Shown here: piece by piece, positions 50,653 to 59,339 of the stretch
How the letters are laid out: each line of letters begins with the position of its first letter
Position numbering within the stretch: position 1 is the stretch's first letter
Assembly (NCBI GenBank): GCA_023252195.1
Contig: JAHEXI010000018.1
Coordinates: 1 to 64,000 of the forward strand
DNA from: Pseudonocardiales bacterium
GTDB lineage: Bacteria; Actinomycetota; Actinomycetes; Mycobacteriales; Pseudonocardiaceae
DNA: 64,000 nt
Reading direction: 5' to 3'
Translations under genes and position numbers: made by a program
The notes under the pieces: model-generated
What the model was told of the DNA's origin: nothing
Seen by the model: the letters and a program-made list of their open reading frames with translations, nothing else
Database searches by the model: none

Positions 50653-51564
50653 TTATGGTGTCCAGATGCCGGTGACGGGTGGTGTCGCTACGGCTGCTCC
50701 GAGCGGGGGTAGCTGGTACATGTCCTCGATTGTTCGCAGGATGGTGTAGTGGTTGATGTAGTCGGCGACGTCGCCGGGTCGGACCATGGGGCCCGCGAAC
50801 ACGGTAGGGATGTGGTTGGCGGTGGTGTTGTCGTCCTCATCGAAGGTCACGATGAGCAGGCTGTTGTGGGTGCGCGCCCAGTCGAGGTAGGCGGGGAGAT
50901 GATGCCGCGCCCACGCGTCACCGGTGTCCACGGAGCAGTCGTGCATGTCGTTGCACAGGTTGGGCATCACCATGGCGACAGTGGGTAGCGCGGCGAAATC
51001 GATGGGCAGCGCGGACAACGGCAGGTTCGCGCTAGCGGGGATATTGGCGAAGTCGACCCAGGGATTGTGTTTACGGGCATAGCGCCCATCTGATGACGCG
51101 CAGCCGATGAAGCCGGCCCCCGGCAGACCTTCGGAGTAGCCGGCGAAACTGCGGTGGCTGTCGAACAGTTGGCGTGCCAGATTAGGTTGATCGCCCAGTC
51201 GCTGGGGACAGGAGTCGTCGGTAACGCCGTGGGTTGAGCCCGACAGCAGGGCAATGTAGTTCGCTTGGCTGGGATGCTGCTCGCCGTGGGCATTGGTGAA
51301 GTTCGCCCCCGCGTGGGCGAGCGAGGTGAGGTAAGGGGCGCCCTGGGCGCCGATGACCTGCTGGTAGGCCTCGTTCTCGAAGACGACGAGCAGGACGTGG
51401 TCGGGCTGAGGGACCGCGCCGGCCACGCTGGGCACAGACGACCCACTGGGGGCCGCCGCGGGCTCGGTGGAACCCGAGCCGCACCCGCTCACCAGCAACG
51501 CTGTCATGAGCGCCGCCACCAGCGCACGCGCTGAGCGTGGTCGGTGTTGCTGCCAGCGGATCAT
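50653..51564 (-). CDS. phosphoesterase-family lipoprotein (acid phosphatase/phospholipase C-like)
   Basis: 303 residues from the ATG at 51564 (GAAGGAGGG upstream). A signal peptide with lipobox LLVSGC places it on the outer face of the membrane. Phosphoesterase family (PF04185-like): HVLLVVFENEAYQQVIG at the first metal-binding strand, EQHPSQANYIALLSGSTHG, and LIVTFDEDDNTTANHIPTVF with the second-metal residues. Members hydrolyse phosphomonoesters or phospholipids. No operon partner. The 467 bases upstream hold no recognisable gene. Confidence 0.85.
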   Translation of the reverse strand: MIRWQQHRPRSARALVAALMTALLVSGCGSGSTEPAAAPSGSSVPSVAGAVPQPDHVLLVVFENEAYQQVIGAQGAPYLTSLAHAGANFTNAHGEQHPSQANYIALLSGSTHGVTDDSCPQRLGDQPNLARQLFDSHRSFAGYSEGLPGAGFIGCASSDGRYARKHNPWVDFANIPASANLPLSALPIDFAALPTVAMVMPNLCNDMHDCSVDTGDAWARHHLPAYLDWARTHNSLLIVTFDEDDNTTANHIPTVFAGPMVRPGDVADYINHYTILRTIEDMYQLPPLGAAVATPPVTGIWTP

Positions 51565-52031
51565 CGCGACCCTCCTTCTCCGATTGTGCGTAACTTGTCC
51601 AGGTGCGCTAAGAGATCCGTCTTGTGGTCCGGGCCCGAAGAGGCTAGCCCAGACGCCACCCGACGCCAGAAGACAGCGAACCGCTAGGGCAGACCACGGC
51701 ACAACCGACAGCCCGCGACCTGCATCGTAAGGGAGCCTGCTGCGGCACGGCCTGTCGCCGGATCAGCGATGGGTCATGACCAATGTCCGGCCGTACCCGC
51801 AATCGGATCCATCATCGGGAGAAGCGCGGGGTTGATGGTCCGGGATGCCATCATCCAAAACCGGTTCTGGTCCTGCCCGGAGCGGATGCTCACCTGCCGC
51901 TCGTGCGACGCGACACCCAAGAACTACTCGAAGCATTCCAGTACTACTGTATGTGCAGATTCCGACCTGGAGGAAATACTACGGAAGCGGTCAGTGATCT
52001 TAGCTGATTTGGGCTTACCGGAGAAGACGTG
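51565..52031. other. intergenic stretch without a supported gene
   Basis: 467 bases between the phosphoesterase promoter and the end of the DUF5753 gene. Only short coding-like scraps occur (near 51800-52000, for example LVLPGADAHLPLVRRDTQEL) without a convincing start. Confidence 0.45.
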
Positions 52032-52874
52032 CTATTGTAGCTCGCTGAGCGCTCGTTGGATCAACTCTCTGGTCGCTTTCCCGTATACCGCTGACTGCTG
52101 GAGCAAAGCAAACGCTTTGGCGTGTACGGCTATTTCTCGGGGTTGCGTGATGTCGAGCCCGGCTGAGATTCCCTCGGTTTGCACTCGGTCTTCGTCGAAT
52201 ATCCAGAAGCTTCCCTGGGCTAGGCAGTGCCGTTGACCTGAGGCGGGGATTATTCCGAGGCTTACCCGTGGTAGGGACATGACAGCGAGCACCCGATCGA
52301 GTTGTCCGAGCATCACGTCGGTATCGCCGACCCGTGTGCGTAGGGTTTGTTCTTCGAGTACAAAGGCGAAGCGCCGCACTCCAGTGTAGAGGACCCGTTG
52401 GCGTTCCATGCGGGTAGCGACGGCTTCGTCTACGTCGCCCGACAGGTCGAGGAATGTGTTCCAGAATATCAAAATGGCGGCGGCGTATTCGGCGGTGTGG
52501 AATAAGCCGGGTATGACGGTGTTTTCGTAACCTCGAAATAGCTTTGTTCGTTCGTAGAGCGGAACGGATGAGATTTGTGAACGTGTCAGTCCGGCGCGCA
52601 TGTGGCGCTGCCACTCGATGTACATCGACTCGATGACGCGCACCGTGGCGACGAGGTCTGGTATGTGGTCTTCGGCGGCGCAGGTGCGACACCACGCCCG
52701 GATGTCATTTTCGCTCGGAACCTGAGTGCCGTGTTCGAGTTTACTGATCTTCGTGAAGTGCCATTCACACGCAGCAGCAAGCACCCGCCCTGTCAAGTTC
52801 GCCGCGGTGCGAATCTCTCGCAGGCGGGCTCCGAGCGCCTGACGGGCCTGCTTAACAGGTGTGGTGGTAGACAC
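52032..52874 (-). CDS. Scr1/DUF5753 helix-turn-helix regulator (WhiJ-like)
   Basis: 280 residues from a GTG at 52874, two bases after the stop of the DUF6879 gene. N-terminal helix-turn-helix: ARQALGARLREIRTAANLTG, WHFTKISKLEHGTQVPSEND. C-terminal DUF5753 domain from about residue 90: FRGYENTVIPGLFHTAEYAA (family signature Y-E-x-x-x-I-P-G-L-x-Q-T), ERQRVLYTGVRRFAFVLEEQ, SLGIIPASGQR and YGKATRELI. In Streptomyces, WhiJ-type members act with BldB-like (DUF397) partners in development; a DUF397 gene lies 1.5 kb away on the other strand. Confidence 0.88.
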   Translation of the reverse strand: MSTTTPVKQARQALGARLREIRTAANLTGRVLAAACEWHFTKISKLEHGTQVPSENDIRAWCRTCAAEDHIPDLVATVRVIESMYIEWQRHMRAGLTRSQISSVPLYERTKLFRGYENTVIPGLFHTAEYAAAILIFWNTFLDLSGDVDEAVATRMERQRVLYTGVRRFAFVLEEQTLRTRVGDTDVMLGQLDRVLAVMSLPRVSLGIIPASGQRHCLAQGSFWIFDEDRVQTEGISAGLDITQPREIAVHAKAFALLQQSAVYGKATRELIQRALSELQ

Positions 52875-52876
52875 CT

Positions 52877-53407
52877 TCAGGAGGGCATGTACTTGTCGTG
52901 TGGAATAGCAATCTTCCACGCCTCCTCGAAGGCCGCCGCACACGCGTCAACTATCTCCGGATCGGTTGTCACCTGATGGTCAAGGACATGCCCGTCACCG
53001 GAGAAGTAAGTGAACGCCACCGTCTGGCGATCGAACATCCAAAAGTCGTTGCCGGGCAGCAGGAGCGTGGAGGCGTTACGTCGAGGCAGCCATCGAACAT
53101 CTTCACCAGCACGAACAAGCTGCGCCGCGTCCAGCCACTCAAACCGAATGTAGTCGGAGACCGGTTCGGAAATGATGCGCAGCCTGCGCAGCGTTTTGCC
53201 CGCCTCGTTGTTGCGCTGCATCAGTTCAAACCACGGCTGCCACCACTCGGCTTCCGCCTCAGGGTCCAACGTCTCGCCGCGAAGCCAGGTTTGGAATCTG
53301 TCTTTCTCGATGTTCGTGGCGTACACGTCGCGCATCTCCAGATGCACGGCTTCACCCCGAAACGTCGTGAGGAACTTGTCTCGTTTTTCCTCCGCGATCG
53401 GCTCCAA
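52877..53407 (-). CDS. DUF6879 family protein
   Basis: 176 residues. RGEAVHLEMRDVYATNIEKDRFQTWLRG, WWQPWFELMQRNNEAGKTLRR and RIISEPVSDYIRFEW are typical of DUF6879 proteins, which accompany Scr1/DUF5753 regulators in actinobacteria. LPGNDFWMFDRQTVAFTYF follows near residue 115. Soluble; molecular function unknown, possibly the effector part of a toxin-antitoxin-like regulatory pair. It sits between an upstream small gene (3-base gap) and the regulator gene (2-base gap), so the three form an operon. Confidence 0.8.
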   Translation of the reverse strand: MEPIAEEKRDKFLTTFRGEAVHLEMRDVYATNIEKDRFQTWLRGETLDPEAEAEWWQPWFELMQRNNEAGKTLRRLRIISEPVSDYIRFEWLDAAQLVRAGEDVRWLPRRNASTLLLPGNDFWMFDRQTVAFTYFSGDGHVLDHQVTTDPEIVDACAAAFEEAWKIAIPHDKYMPS

Positions 53408-53410
53408 GAC

Positions 53411-53788
53411 TCACCCTCCAGCCAACAATGGGACGATGGACGACTTCTTAACCTGCACGCAGGTCTCATGGTCCGGGATGCTCATCTGGCTCAGCGCTTC
53501 GGTGTCGGTGACTTGCTTGCCTTGGATGATGTAGTTACCGCCCGGCGTCACACCCACGATGGGCGCCACGACGTTGGTCACCGTACCGTCGAGATCGTCG
53601 AATGCGAGGTGGTCAAGCAGGGCTGCTGGCACCTCCACGATGGTTTCGTCGTCGGGAACGGTGAGTGGGTCCAGGGTGGCAGCGTTGGTGACGATCCATC
53701 CCTGAACCACGTAGGAATCTTGGTCGGTTGCATACAGGGTCGGCGAGTTGGTCGGCGTTGAGTTCTTACCGAGGAACTTTAGCTTCAT
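53411..53788 (-). CDS. hypothetical protein, first gene of the DUF6879/Scr1 operon
   Basis: 125 residues; AGACGGAGAAGAAC region precedes the ATG. The sequence is an internal duplication: YVVQGWIVTNAATLDPLTVPDDETIVEVP (about 25-55) resembles YIIQGKQVTDTEALSQMSIPDHETCVQV (about 85-115). This looks like two copies of a ~60-residue beta-rich unit found elsewhere in actinobacteria beside DUF6879 genes. Function unknown. Confidence 0.7.
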   Translation of the reverse strand: MKLKFLGKNSTPTNSPTLYATDQDSYVVQGWIVTNAATLDPLTVPDDETIVEVPAALLDHLAFDDLDGTVTNVVAPIVGVTPGGNYIIQGKQVTDTEALSQMSIPDHETCVQVKKSSIVPLLAGG

Positions 53789-54165
53789 AAGTTCTTCTCC
53801 GTCTCAAGACTTGCTGGAGGTTGCATGAACACACAGACCATCGGTGCAAGCGAGCAACACGTCAAGATCTTACCTTTCGTGAGCATAAGACGTCACCGAG
53901 GAGTAGAGAACCTGGATGAAGCACGCGACGGGGAGCGATCTCAGGTCCGCTCCCGTCTCCGCTCAGCTTCAGGAAGCCCTGAGCCGGTCGCTGCCGGTCC
54001 CTCTTTTGAGCAACCTGGAGCAACATCCTTCCGGGGTGGCCGAGCGTAGCCTTAGCGTCACTACGCATGACGACTACCAGGGATGGTCACCGCCGACCCA
54101 AGACGGGCACCGCGACGGGTGTGAAGGCTGTCGTCACTGCTGGCGCCACACAGCGAGGCGGCACG

Positions 54166-54363
54166 GTGAGCGATCCATTCGTCGACGCTTACCAGCGGCT
54201 CAAGGCGTACGTCGCGCAAGGCCATACGAAAGAGGAGGTGACCGAGTTCGCGCAGCAACTGAATCGCGAACTGCCACAAGACAACGACATCGCAACAGCG
54301 ATGATCAAGGTTCGGGCGATCGGAGCGGTTGTCCGCGATCTGAACGGAGAAACAGATGAGTAA
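54166..54363 (+). CDS. small hypothetical protein before DUF397
   Basis: 65 residues from a GTG at 54166 with GAGGCGG upstream; starts at 54067 would add 33 unlikely residues. All-helical, soluble: SDPFVDAYQRLKAYVAQGHT, EVTEFAQQLNRELP, AMIKVRAIGAVVRDLNG. It overlaps the DUF397 gene by eight bases, suggesting co-translation and a complex. No family recognised. Confidence 0.6.
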   Translation: MSDPFVDAYQRLKAYVAQGHTKEEVTEFAQQLNRELPQDNDIATAMIKVRAIGAVVRDLNGETDE

Positions 54364-54580
54364 GGCGGAACTGTACGCACGTAACATCAGAGGTGCGGTT
54401 TGGCGCAAGAGCAGTCGCAGCGAGGTCGACATGAACGAATGCGTCGAGGTCGCGTTCCTCGACGATGGGGCCGTGGCACTGCGCGATTCCACTTCGCGGC
54501 ACCGGCTGGAACTGCGTTTCACCGCTGAGGAGTGGTCAGCGTTCACCGCTGGAGTCCGCGGCGGCGAGTTCGACAGCTAG
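54356..54580 (+). CDS. DUF397 (BldB-like) small regulator
   Basis: 74 residues. AVWRKSSRSEVDMNECVEVAFLDDGAVALRDS ends in the DUF397 core, with W-R-K-S-S-x-S and C-V-E-V plus the final segment LELRFTAEEWSAFTAGVRGGEFD. DUF397 proteins (BldB, WblL-like loci) pair with Scr1/DUF5753 regulators in development and antibiotic control, sometimes described as toxin-antitoxin-like. It is divergent from the Scr1 operon at 52032-53788. Confidence 0.88.
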   Translation: MSKAELYARNIRGAVWRKSSRSEVDMNECVEVAFLDDGAVALRDSTSRHRLELRFTAEEWSAFTAGVRGGEFDS

Positions 54581-54675
54581 GACCCGTCTTCAGTTGGGTG
54601 GGGCGCCGAGGTGTCCATGATCGCACAGGCTGAACCCTTGGGCCGGGATCTCGGGATCGGTTCGACGGTGACTGT

Positions 54676-54715
54676 TACATAGCACCGGTCTCTGATACAT
54701 AGCACCGGTCTCTGA
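54676..54715 (+). repeat. two tandem copies of a 20-base sequence
   Basis: TACATAGCACCGGTCTCTGA occurs at 54676-54695 and again at 54696-54715, with no mismatch. It lies in an intergenic region between DUF397 and a gene remnant. It may be an insertion-sequence end or a replication slippage product. Confidence 0.75.
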
Positions 54716-54730
54716 CGGTTTGATAGAGGC

Positions 54731-54946
54731 ATGGACGATGGCGACCACAACACTCAGGCCGACAACGACAATCTGCCTGCCGTCGTCGACCCGCGGCCCG
54801 TGATTCCCGCGCCTGGAGCGCAGCAGCGACCAACCCGATGGCACTCCAGCACGTTGCCTGACCGGCTGCGCCGTGCAAGCCGACACCCTGCAGTAGCAGG
54901 GTCCCTCGTGACCGCCGCTGGGCTGCTACTCCACGTCGCTCCATGA
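54731..54946 (+). CDS. small hypothetical protein or truncated membrane protein
   Basis: 71 residues, starting MDDGDHNTQADNDNLPAVVD and ending VAGSLVTAAGLLLHVAP, as if a membrane helix were cut short. Downstream (about 55020-55097) another frame reads ESWVMFTRTVVVQTWTVRGP with stop, resembling the end of a longer protein, so the pair may be one degraded gene. Evidence for expression is weak. Confidence 0.35.
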   Translation: MDDGDHNTQADNDNLPAVVDPRPVIPAPGAQQRPTRWHSSTLPDRLRRASRHPAVAGSLVTAAGLLLHVAP

Positions 54947-55139
54947 CGAACGCTGCCAGCACCCGGGCAACTCGCGCGGCTCGCCGGATCCGCCATCACT
55001 CCGACGCCCTCCGCGGCGATCACTGGTGAGTCGTGGGTGATGTTCACTCGCACCGTCGTAGTGCAGACGTGGACCGTGCGCGGTCCCCAACTCTGAGACC
55101 GTCCTGTCCCGTGCATGACATATCCCCTAATCTGCTGAT

Positions 55140-55778
55140 ATGGGGTCAAGTCGGTCGGAAGTCCTCAGCGCTGCACCGCCGATGTTCAAGTCACGGCTGT
55201 TGAACTCGCTGATCCGCACCCACCCTGTCGTGCCGCTGGTGCTGTATGGGCCGGTGATCCTGGCGCTGGCGGCGTGCGGTGTGCAACGGGCTGGCGTCGT
55301 GGTCGCGATCGCGCTGATGGTCGCGGGGTACCTCACCTGGACCCTGACGGAGTACTGGGTGCATCGTGCGGTGTTTCACCTCCAGCCGCGCGGTCCGCGG
55401 AGCGAATCGATTGTGTGGGCTATTCACGGAGTGCATCATGACTACCCCAACGACCCACGGCGGATCGTTGCGTCGCCAGTGGCGAGCGTTCCGATCGGTG
55501 CCGCAGCGGCGGCCCTGTGCTGGCTACTGTTGCCAGGGGCCTGGTGGCTGCCGTTCGCGGCCGGCTGGGGTGGCGGGTACCTCGCCTATGACCTGCTGCA
55601 CGCCTATCTGCATGTCGGCCGGCCGAGGACGGCGCTGGTCCGCTGGCTGCGGGCGCGGCATCTGCGGCACCACTTCGCGGACGCCCGAGGAGACTTCGGC
55701 GTGAGCGCGCCGTATTGGGATTACGTCTTCCGCACCTCGCTACCTGGCCGGGCGCGAGCGCGCGATGAGGTGCGTTAG
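55140..55778 (+). CDS. fatty acid hydroxylase/sterol desaturase family protein
   Basis: 212 residues; ATG 55182 is an alternative start. Integral membrane di-iron enzyme family. Four membrane helices and the histidine boxes HRAVFH, HGVHHDYP, HAYLHVG and RHLRHHFAD, as in FA_hydroxylase proteins that hydroxylate fatty acyl chains or carotenoids. WDYVFRTSLPG near the end is characteristic. Substrate unknown; the short length resembles sphingolipid 2-hydroxylase-like bacterial members. Its 3' end overlaps the convergent DUF3054 gene by 39 bases. Confidence 0.87.
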   Translation: MGSSRSEVLSAAPPMFKSRLLNSLIRTHPVVPLVLYGPVILALAACGVQRAGVVVAIALMVAGYLTWTLTEYWVHRAVFHLQPRGPRSESIVWAIHGVHHDYPNDPRRIVASPVASVPIGAAAAALCWLLLPGAWWLPFAAGWGGGYLAYDLLHAYLHVGRPRTALVRWLRARHLRHHFADARGDFGVSAPYWDYVFRTSLPGRARARDEVR

Positions 55779-56126
55779 GGCTCGCCAGCCGAGGAGGAAC
55801 ACCGCCAGACTCACGGCGGCGACAACCACGAAGGTCAGCGGCAGCCGATGGGTGAAGGCGGTGCGTACGCCGAGACCGACAGCAACGACGCCGACCCAGA
55901 CCGCCACCCCGACTGGCAGCCGCAGCGGCGCGCGCCAGGCCCGGCCAACCAGCCATCCGATCACCAACCCGAGCAGGAACGGCGCTGCGGTGGTCACTAC
56001 CCCGAACGCATCCACCCCTTCGGCATGTGAGCTTCGCCCCACGGCGGAGAACACCAGCACCGCGAACAGATCGGCGCTAGCAGCGAGCGTCACCGTCGCT
56101 GGGCGGACGGCCTGCGTAGTGGTCAC
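55740..56126 (-). CDS. DUF3054 family membrane protein
   Basis: 128 residues, GTG start. Four hydrophobic helices; LFAVLVFSAVGRSSHAEG and FLLGLVIGWLVGR at helices 1-2 and the basic end LTHLIARSRPAR match the DUF3054 family of actinobacteria. Function unknown. It begins 18 bases after the stop of the Pro-rich membrane protein, so the two are probably co-transcribed. Confidence 0.85.
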   Translation of the reverse strand: MTTTQAVRPATVTLAASADLFAVLVFSAVGRSSHAEGVDAFGVVTTAAPFLLGLVIGWLVGRAWRAPLRLPVGVAVWVGVVAVGLGVRTAFTHRLPLTFVVVAAVSLAVFLLGWRALTHLIARSRPAR

Positions 56127-56143
56127 ACCGGCAGCTTATTGCG

Positions 56144-56896
56144 TTATTGCGGCGCCTGTGGCTTCCACGGTTTAGCCGGGACAACGGTGAATCCATCAGG
56201 GGCGGACCCGTCAGGGGCGGACGTGGCCGCCGGCGGCGGCGGGGGTGCCTCGGAGGCGGGACGGCTCGCGGTGCGCGGCGCGGAGCCCGCGGCGCGTCCC
56301 TGGCTGCTGCCGCTTGCCGATCGGTGCAGTGGTGGGTTCGGTACGAGTCCAGCGGGCGGCGGTGCGGCCGGAGCCGCGGAAGGTTCGGCGGGTGCCGCCG
56401 GAGGGGCCGAGGGAGTAGGAAGCGGGGTGTCGGCAGTCACCGGCGGCGCGGCCGCCGGGGTACTGGGCAGCACAGGCTGTATCCGGGGGGCCGTCGTCGT
56501 CGGGGGCGCTGTGGTCTGCCCCGTCCGGTTCGACGATCCCCCAGCAAGGAAGTACGCCACCGCGGCTCCGGCCAGTCCCAGCACGACGACTGCCAGCACC
56601 GCGATCCTGATGATCTGCTTGGATCGGGACTGCGGCGCCGGACTCTGGAACTCCTCAGGGCCCAGGCGCAGCCAGTCGCTCTGCGCTTCGGCGATGGGCG
56701 GCGGCTCCAACTCGGCCCAGGGCGGCGTCGAGCTTTCGCGGGCCTCGTCGAGGGACGGGTCGCGAAGGGCGGTGTCGCGCCCTACCGCGCCAATGACCTG
56801 CGTCGACGCCTCCTGGGTCGAGGTCTCCCAACGAAACGCCGGCGGAAACGGACTGGCCGGCTCGGAAGCACCGTCTGCAGGCGACTCGTTCGGCAT
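56144..56896 (-). CDS. single-pass membrane protein with Pro/Ala-rich extracellular tail
   Basis: 250 residues. About 90 acidic cytosolic residues, one membrane helix (residues about 97-117, IIRIAVLAVVVLGLAGAAVAY), then a long Pro/Ala/Thr/Ser-rich tail likely outside. No enzymatic domain. N-terminal SDWLRLGPEEFQSP may be a docking segment. The low-complexity tail suggests a cell-wall spanning linker. Followed by a DUF3054 gene. Confidence 0.65.
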   Translation of the reverse strand: MPNESPADGASEPASPFPPAFRWETSTQEASTQVIGAVGRDTALRDPSLDEARESSTPPWAELEPPPIAEAQSDWLRLGPEEFQSPAPQSRSKQIIRIAVLAVVVLGLAGAAVAYFLAGGSSNRTGQTTAPPTTTAPRIQPVLPSTPAAAPPVTADTPLPTPSAPPAAPAEPSAAPAAPPPAGLVPNPPLHRSASGSSQGRAAGSAPRTASRPASEAPPPPPAATSAPDGSAPDGFTVVPAKPWKPQAPQ

Positions 56897-57170
56897 TACC
56901 CAGTCACTCCCTCAACTCTTCGGCTTCCCCGGAGGTCATCCTGATCTCGGTCGGTGTCTGCGCCCTCGGCGCGCCCGCAGGCTTGGGCCGCGTGCGGAGG
57001 GTGCGCAAGCGCGGTCATGCTAGCGGGGCCCACACCCAAGCGGTGCCAGCCTCCCTGACTGCTCGAGCGACACGCCGTCGATGGTCACTGTCAGCCACCG
57101 CCTGCGATGCATATCCTTCGGGCTCGGGGCCACATTATTCGGCTCCGATTCACTCCCGGGGGAAGATCTG

Positions 57171-58049
57171 ATGGCCAAGCGCCAGCCGAGGTGGGTAGGT
57201 CGAGCAACGGTGTTGCTGGCGGGGGTGGTCGGGGTGGTCGCTGTCCCCTCGACCGCGGCCGCCAGCCAACCCGCGGGCGTGGGGGACTACGTCGCCTTGG
57301 GCGACTCCTACTCCTCCGGAGTAGGCACTGGCGTCTACGACCCGACCAGCGGGGCCTGTGCCCGCAGCCCGTTGTCCTACCCGCCGCAGTGGGTTGTGGA
57401 GCACCACCCGGCCAGTTTCGGATTCGCCGCCTGCTCCGGGGCCACCACCGCCGATGTGCTCGCCAGCCAGATCTCGGCCCTGCAGCCCGGCACTGACCTT
57501 GTGACGATCACCATCGGCGGCAACGATGCGGGATTCGGTCCCGTGCTGCAGACCTGCACGACCGCCGAAAGCGATGACACCTGCTTCGCCGCGGTCGACG
57601 CCGCGGAGGGCTTCGAGCGGACCGTGTTGCGGGGCCGGCTGAGTCGCACCTACACCGCGATCCGCCAAGCCGCGCCACGTGCCCAGGTGGTCGTGCTTGG
57701 CTATCCACGGTTGTTCGATCTCGTGCCGACATGCGCTGACCCGCAGGTGCCGAACGTGGCCCGCCGCAACAAGCTCAACGAGGGCGCCGACGTGCTCGAT
57801 GGCGTCATCGAGCACGTGAGCCAGCGGTTCGGGTTCTACCTCGGCGATGTACGAGGCCAGTTCGCCGGCCACGGGGTCTGCTCGGCCGACCCGTGGATCA
57901 ACGGCCCGAGCGTGCCCACCGCTGTCGGGCCGTATCACCCCAACGAGACGGGCTACCGCGACGGCTACCTAGCCGCGCTGGACGTGGTCACCGCAAAAGG
58001 GGACCGCAACGGCCTGAGCCAGACCGCAGCCTCTGCGGCGGCCAGGTGA
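57171..58049 (+). CDS. secreted SGNH/GDSL-type lipase or esterase
   Basis: 292 residues from the ATG at 57171 (GGGGGAAG upstream). Signal peptide with cleavage near STAAA-SQPA. SGNH hydrolase: YVALGDSYSSGVGTG (Ser in block I), FAACSGATTADVL, VTITIGGNDAGFG (block III Gly-Asn) and PYHPNETGYRDGY (block V His). These Streptomyces-lipase-like enzymes have three disulfides; Cys residues near residues 62, 86 and later fit. It acts outside the cell on lipid esters. Confidence 0.9.
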   Translation: MAKRQPRWVGRATVLLAGVVGVVAVPSTAAASQPAGVGDYVALGDSYSSGVGTGVYDPTSGACARSPLSYPPQWVVEHHPASFGFAACSGATTADVLASQISALQPGTDLVTITIGGNDAGFGPVLQTCTTAESDDTCFAAVDAAEGFERTVLRGRLSRTYTAIRQAAPRAQVVVLGYPRLFDLVPTCADPQVPNVARRNKLNEGADVLDGVIEHVSQRFGFYLGDVRGQFAGHGVCSADPWINGPSVPTAVGPYHPNETGYRDGYLAALDVVTAKGDRNGLSQTAASAAAR

Positions 58050-58191
58050 CGCGGGCACCCTGCCCCGCCGGCGCTGAAGATTCCAGAAAAGCTCGCCGGC
58101 GTGACGGGATACTCGCGTGCGCCCCTGCCCCTGCTCCTGCGTCAGGCCAAGACCCGGCGAGCCATGAAGGTCGGCATGCCCAGTCGGAGAA

Positions 58192-58473
58192 TCACCCAAG
58201 CAGCGGGAGGCCGCTCGGGACGACGCCAGCAGGAACGATGCCATCTGTCGGGCCTGGGTTGGGCTTGGAGGCAGCGGGAGGGCTGCTGGGGTCGGTGGCG
58301 GCTCCCGGCTGCTCGGTGCCCGTTCCTTGGGCGTCGCCGCCCGGAGCGTCCTGCTGAGCCGCCATCGCTGAGCCAGTGCCGATCATCTCCAAGCCTGCGA
58401 CGCCCGAGGCCGTCATCAGTAGGAGGGACAAGGCCGCCGCCCTGATCGCCTTACGCACCGCGCTGCGCTTCAT
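58192..58473 (-). CDS. small secreted protein
   Basis: 93 residues from the ATG at 58473, AGGGAG upstream. A typical signal peptide (MKRSAVRKAIRAAALSLLLM..., cleavage after AMAAQ region) is followed by about 55 residues rich in Pro, Gly, Ala and Ser without Cys. No domain. Probably a short exported wall-associated peptide; function unknown. Confidence 0.6.
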   Translation of the reverse strand: MKRSAVRKAIRAAALSLLLMTASGVAGLEMIGTGSAMAAQQDAPGGDAQGTGTEQPGAATDPSSPPAASKPNPGPTDGIVPAGVVPSGLPLLG

Positions 58474-58672
58474 AGTTAACTCCCTGTAGTCAGTTGACCC
58501 GGCTTGGTCACCGCGGTTGATATCATGCCCAGCCGAGCGGCGCCCTTTCGGGGGTCTGCTGGGTCTGACACGGAGGCGCACCCAGCGTGCCGGGTGCGCA
58601 CCGTAAGCGATCATCGCCGGCCACCTGTTGGGGGCCCGCATGAGTTGGCCGTAAGGTACACCGACGCGCGCA

Positions 58673-59272
58673 TCAACTCTTCAGCGGCACATTCATCACC
58701 ACCGCCGCAGCGACTTGTTTGGCTGCCTCGCACGACTGCTGCGGATTGTTGTTGAACTCCCTCGACTCGTAATTGATTGAGACGCTCTGCCGGTTCGCGA
58801 GTTTGATGTCAACAGCACAGCTGGGCGAGTCCGCGGCTGGTCTTGACACGAGCGCGGGATAGCCGAGGATATCGGTGAGCTCGAAGGACGGGCGGTCCCG
58901 ACTCTGGTTATATTCGGCTTCCAAGGTTGGGTTGTTGGTGAAGACGGTGATGGAAACCCGCCGCACCGTGTATAGCTCAGGCGTGGTATGAGCCCAGTCG
59001 CAGTACACCGTCCCGAAAAGGCCCTCCGATGGTGTGGGCGGCAGATCGAGACCGAACTTTCTCGCCTCTTCGGACGTCAGTAGGTCGCAGGTGCGGTGGG
59101 CCACGGCAGCAACATCGCGTGGGTGGTGCACCGGCGGGATCGGGCTCGCCGCCGGCCTGGGATCCGATCGAACGGGTTCCGGCCGCGCGCCGGTGCCAGT
59201 GCCGGTGCCGCAACTCGCCAGCACGATCATTGAGCTGGCGACGATCACGTTCGCAACCCAGCGGGTTCTCAT
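58673..59272 (-). CDS. DUF3558 family lipoprotein
   Basis: 199 residues from the ATG at 59272. Lipobox VLASC (Cys near 20). DUF3558 features: RTCDLLTSEEARKFGLD at the domain start, VYCDWAH, PSCAVDIKLANRQSVSINYE, and CEAAKQVAAAVVMNVP at the end. In actinobacteria these exported lipoproteins are numerous and of unknown function. Divergent from the Wzz-like gene with about 68 bases between the starts. Confidence 0.88.
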   Translation of the reverse strand: MRTRWVANVIVASSMIVLASCGTGTGTGARPEPVRSDPRPAASPIPPVHHPRDVAAVAHRTCDLLTSEEARKFGLDLPPTPSEGLFGTVYCDWAHTTPELYTVRRVSITVFTNNPTLEAEYNQSRDRPSFELTDILGYPALVSRPAADSPSCAVDIKLANRQSVSINYESREFNNNPQQSCEAAKQVAAAVVMNVPLKS

Positions 59273-59339
59273 AGCGGCAGGAGTCTGCCACTGCCGGTTA
59301 CACTCGGGCAGCGGACACCGAAGTCTTCGGCGAAATGAG

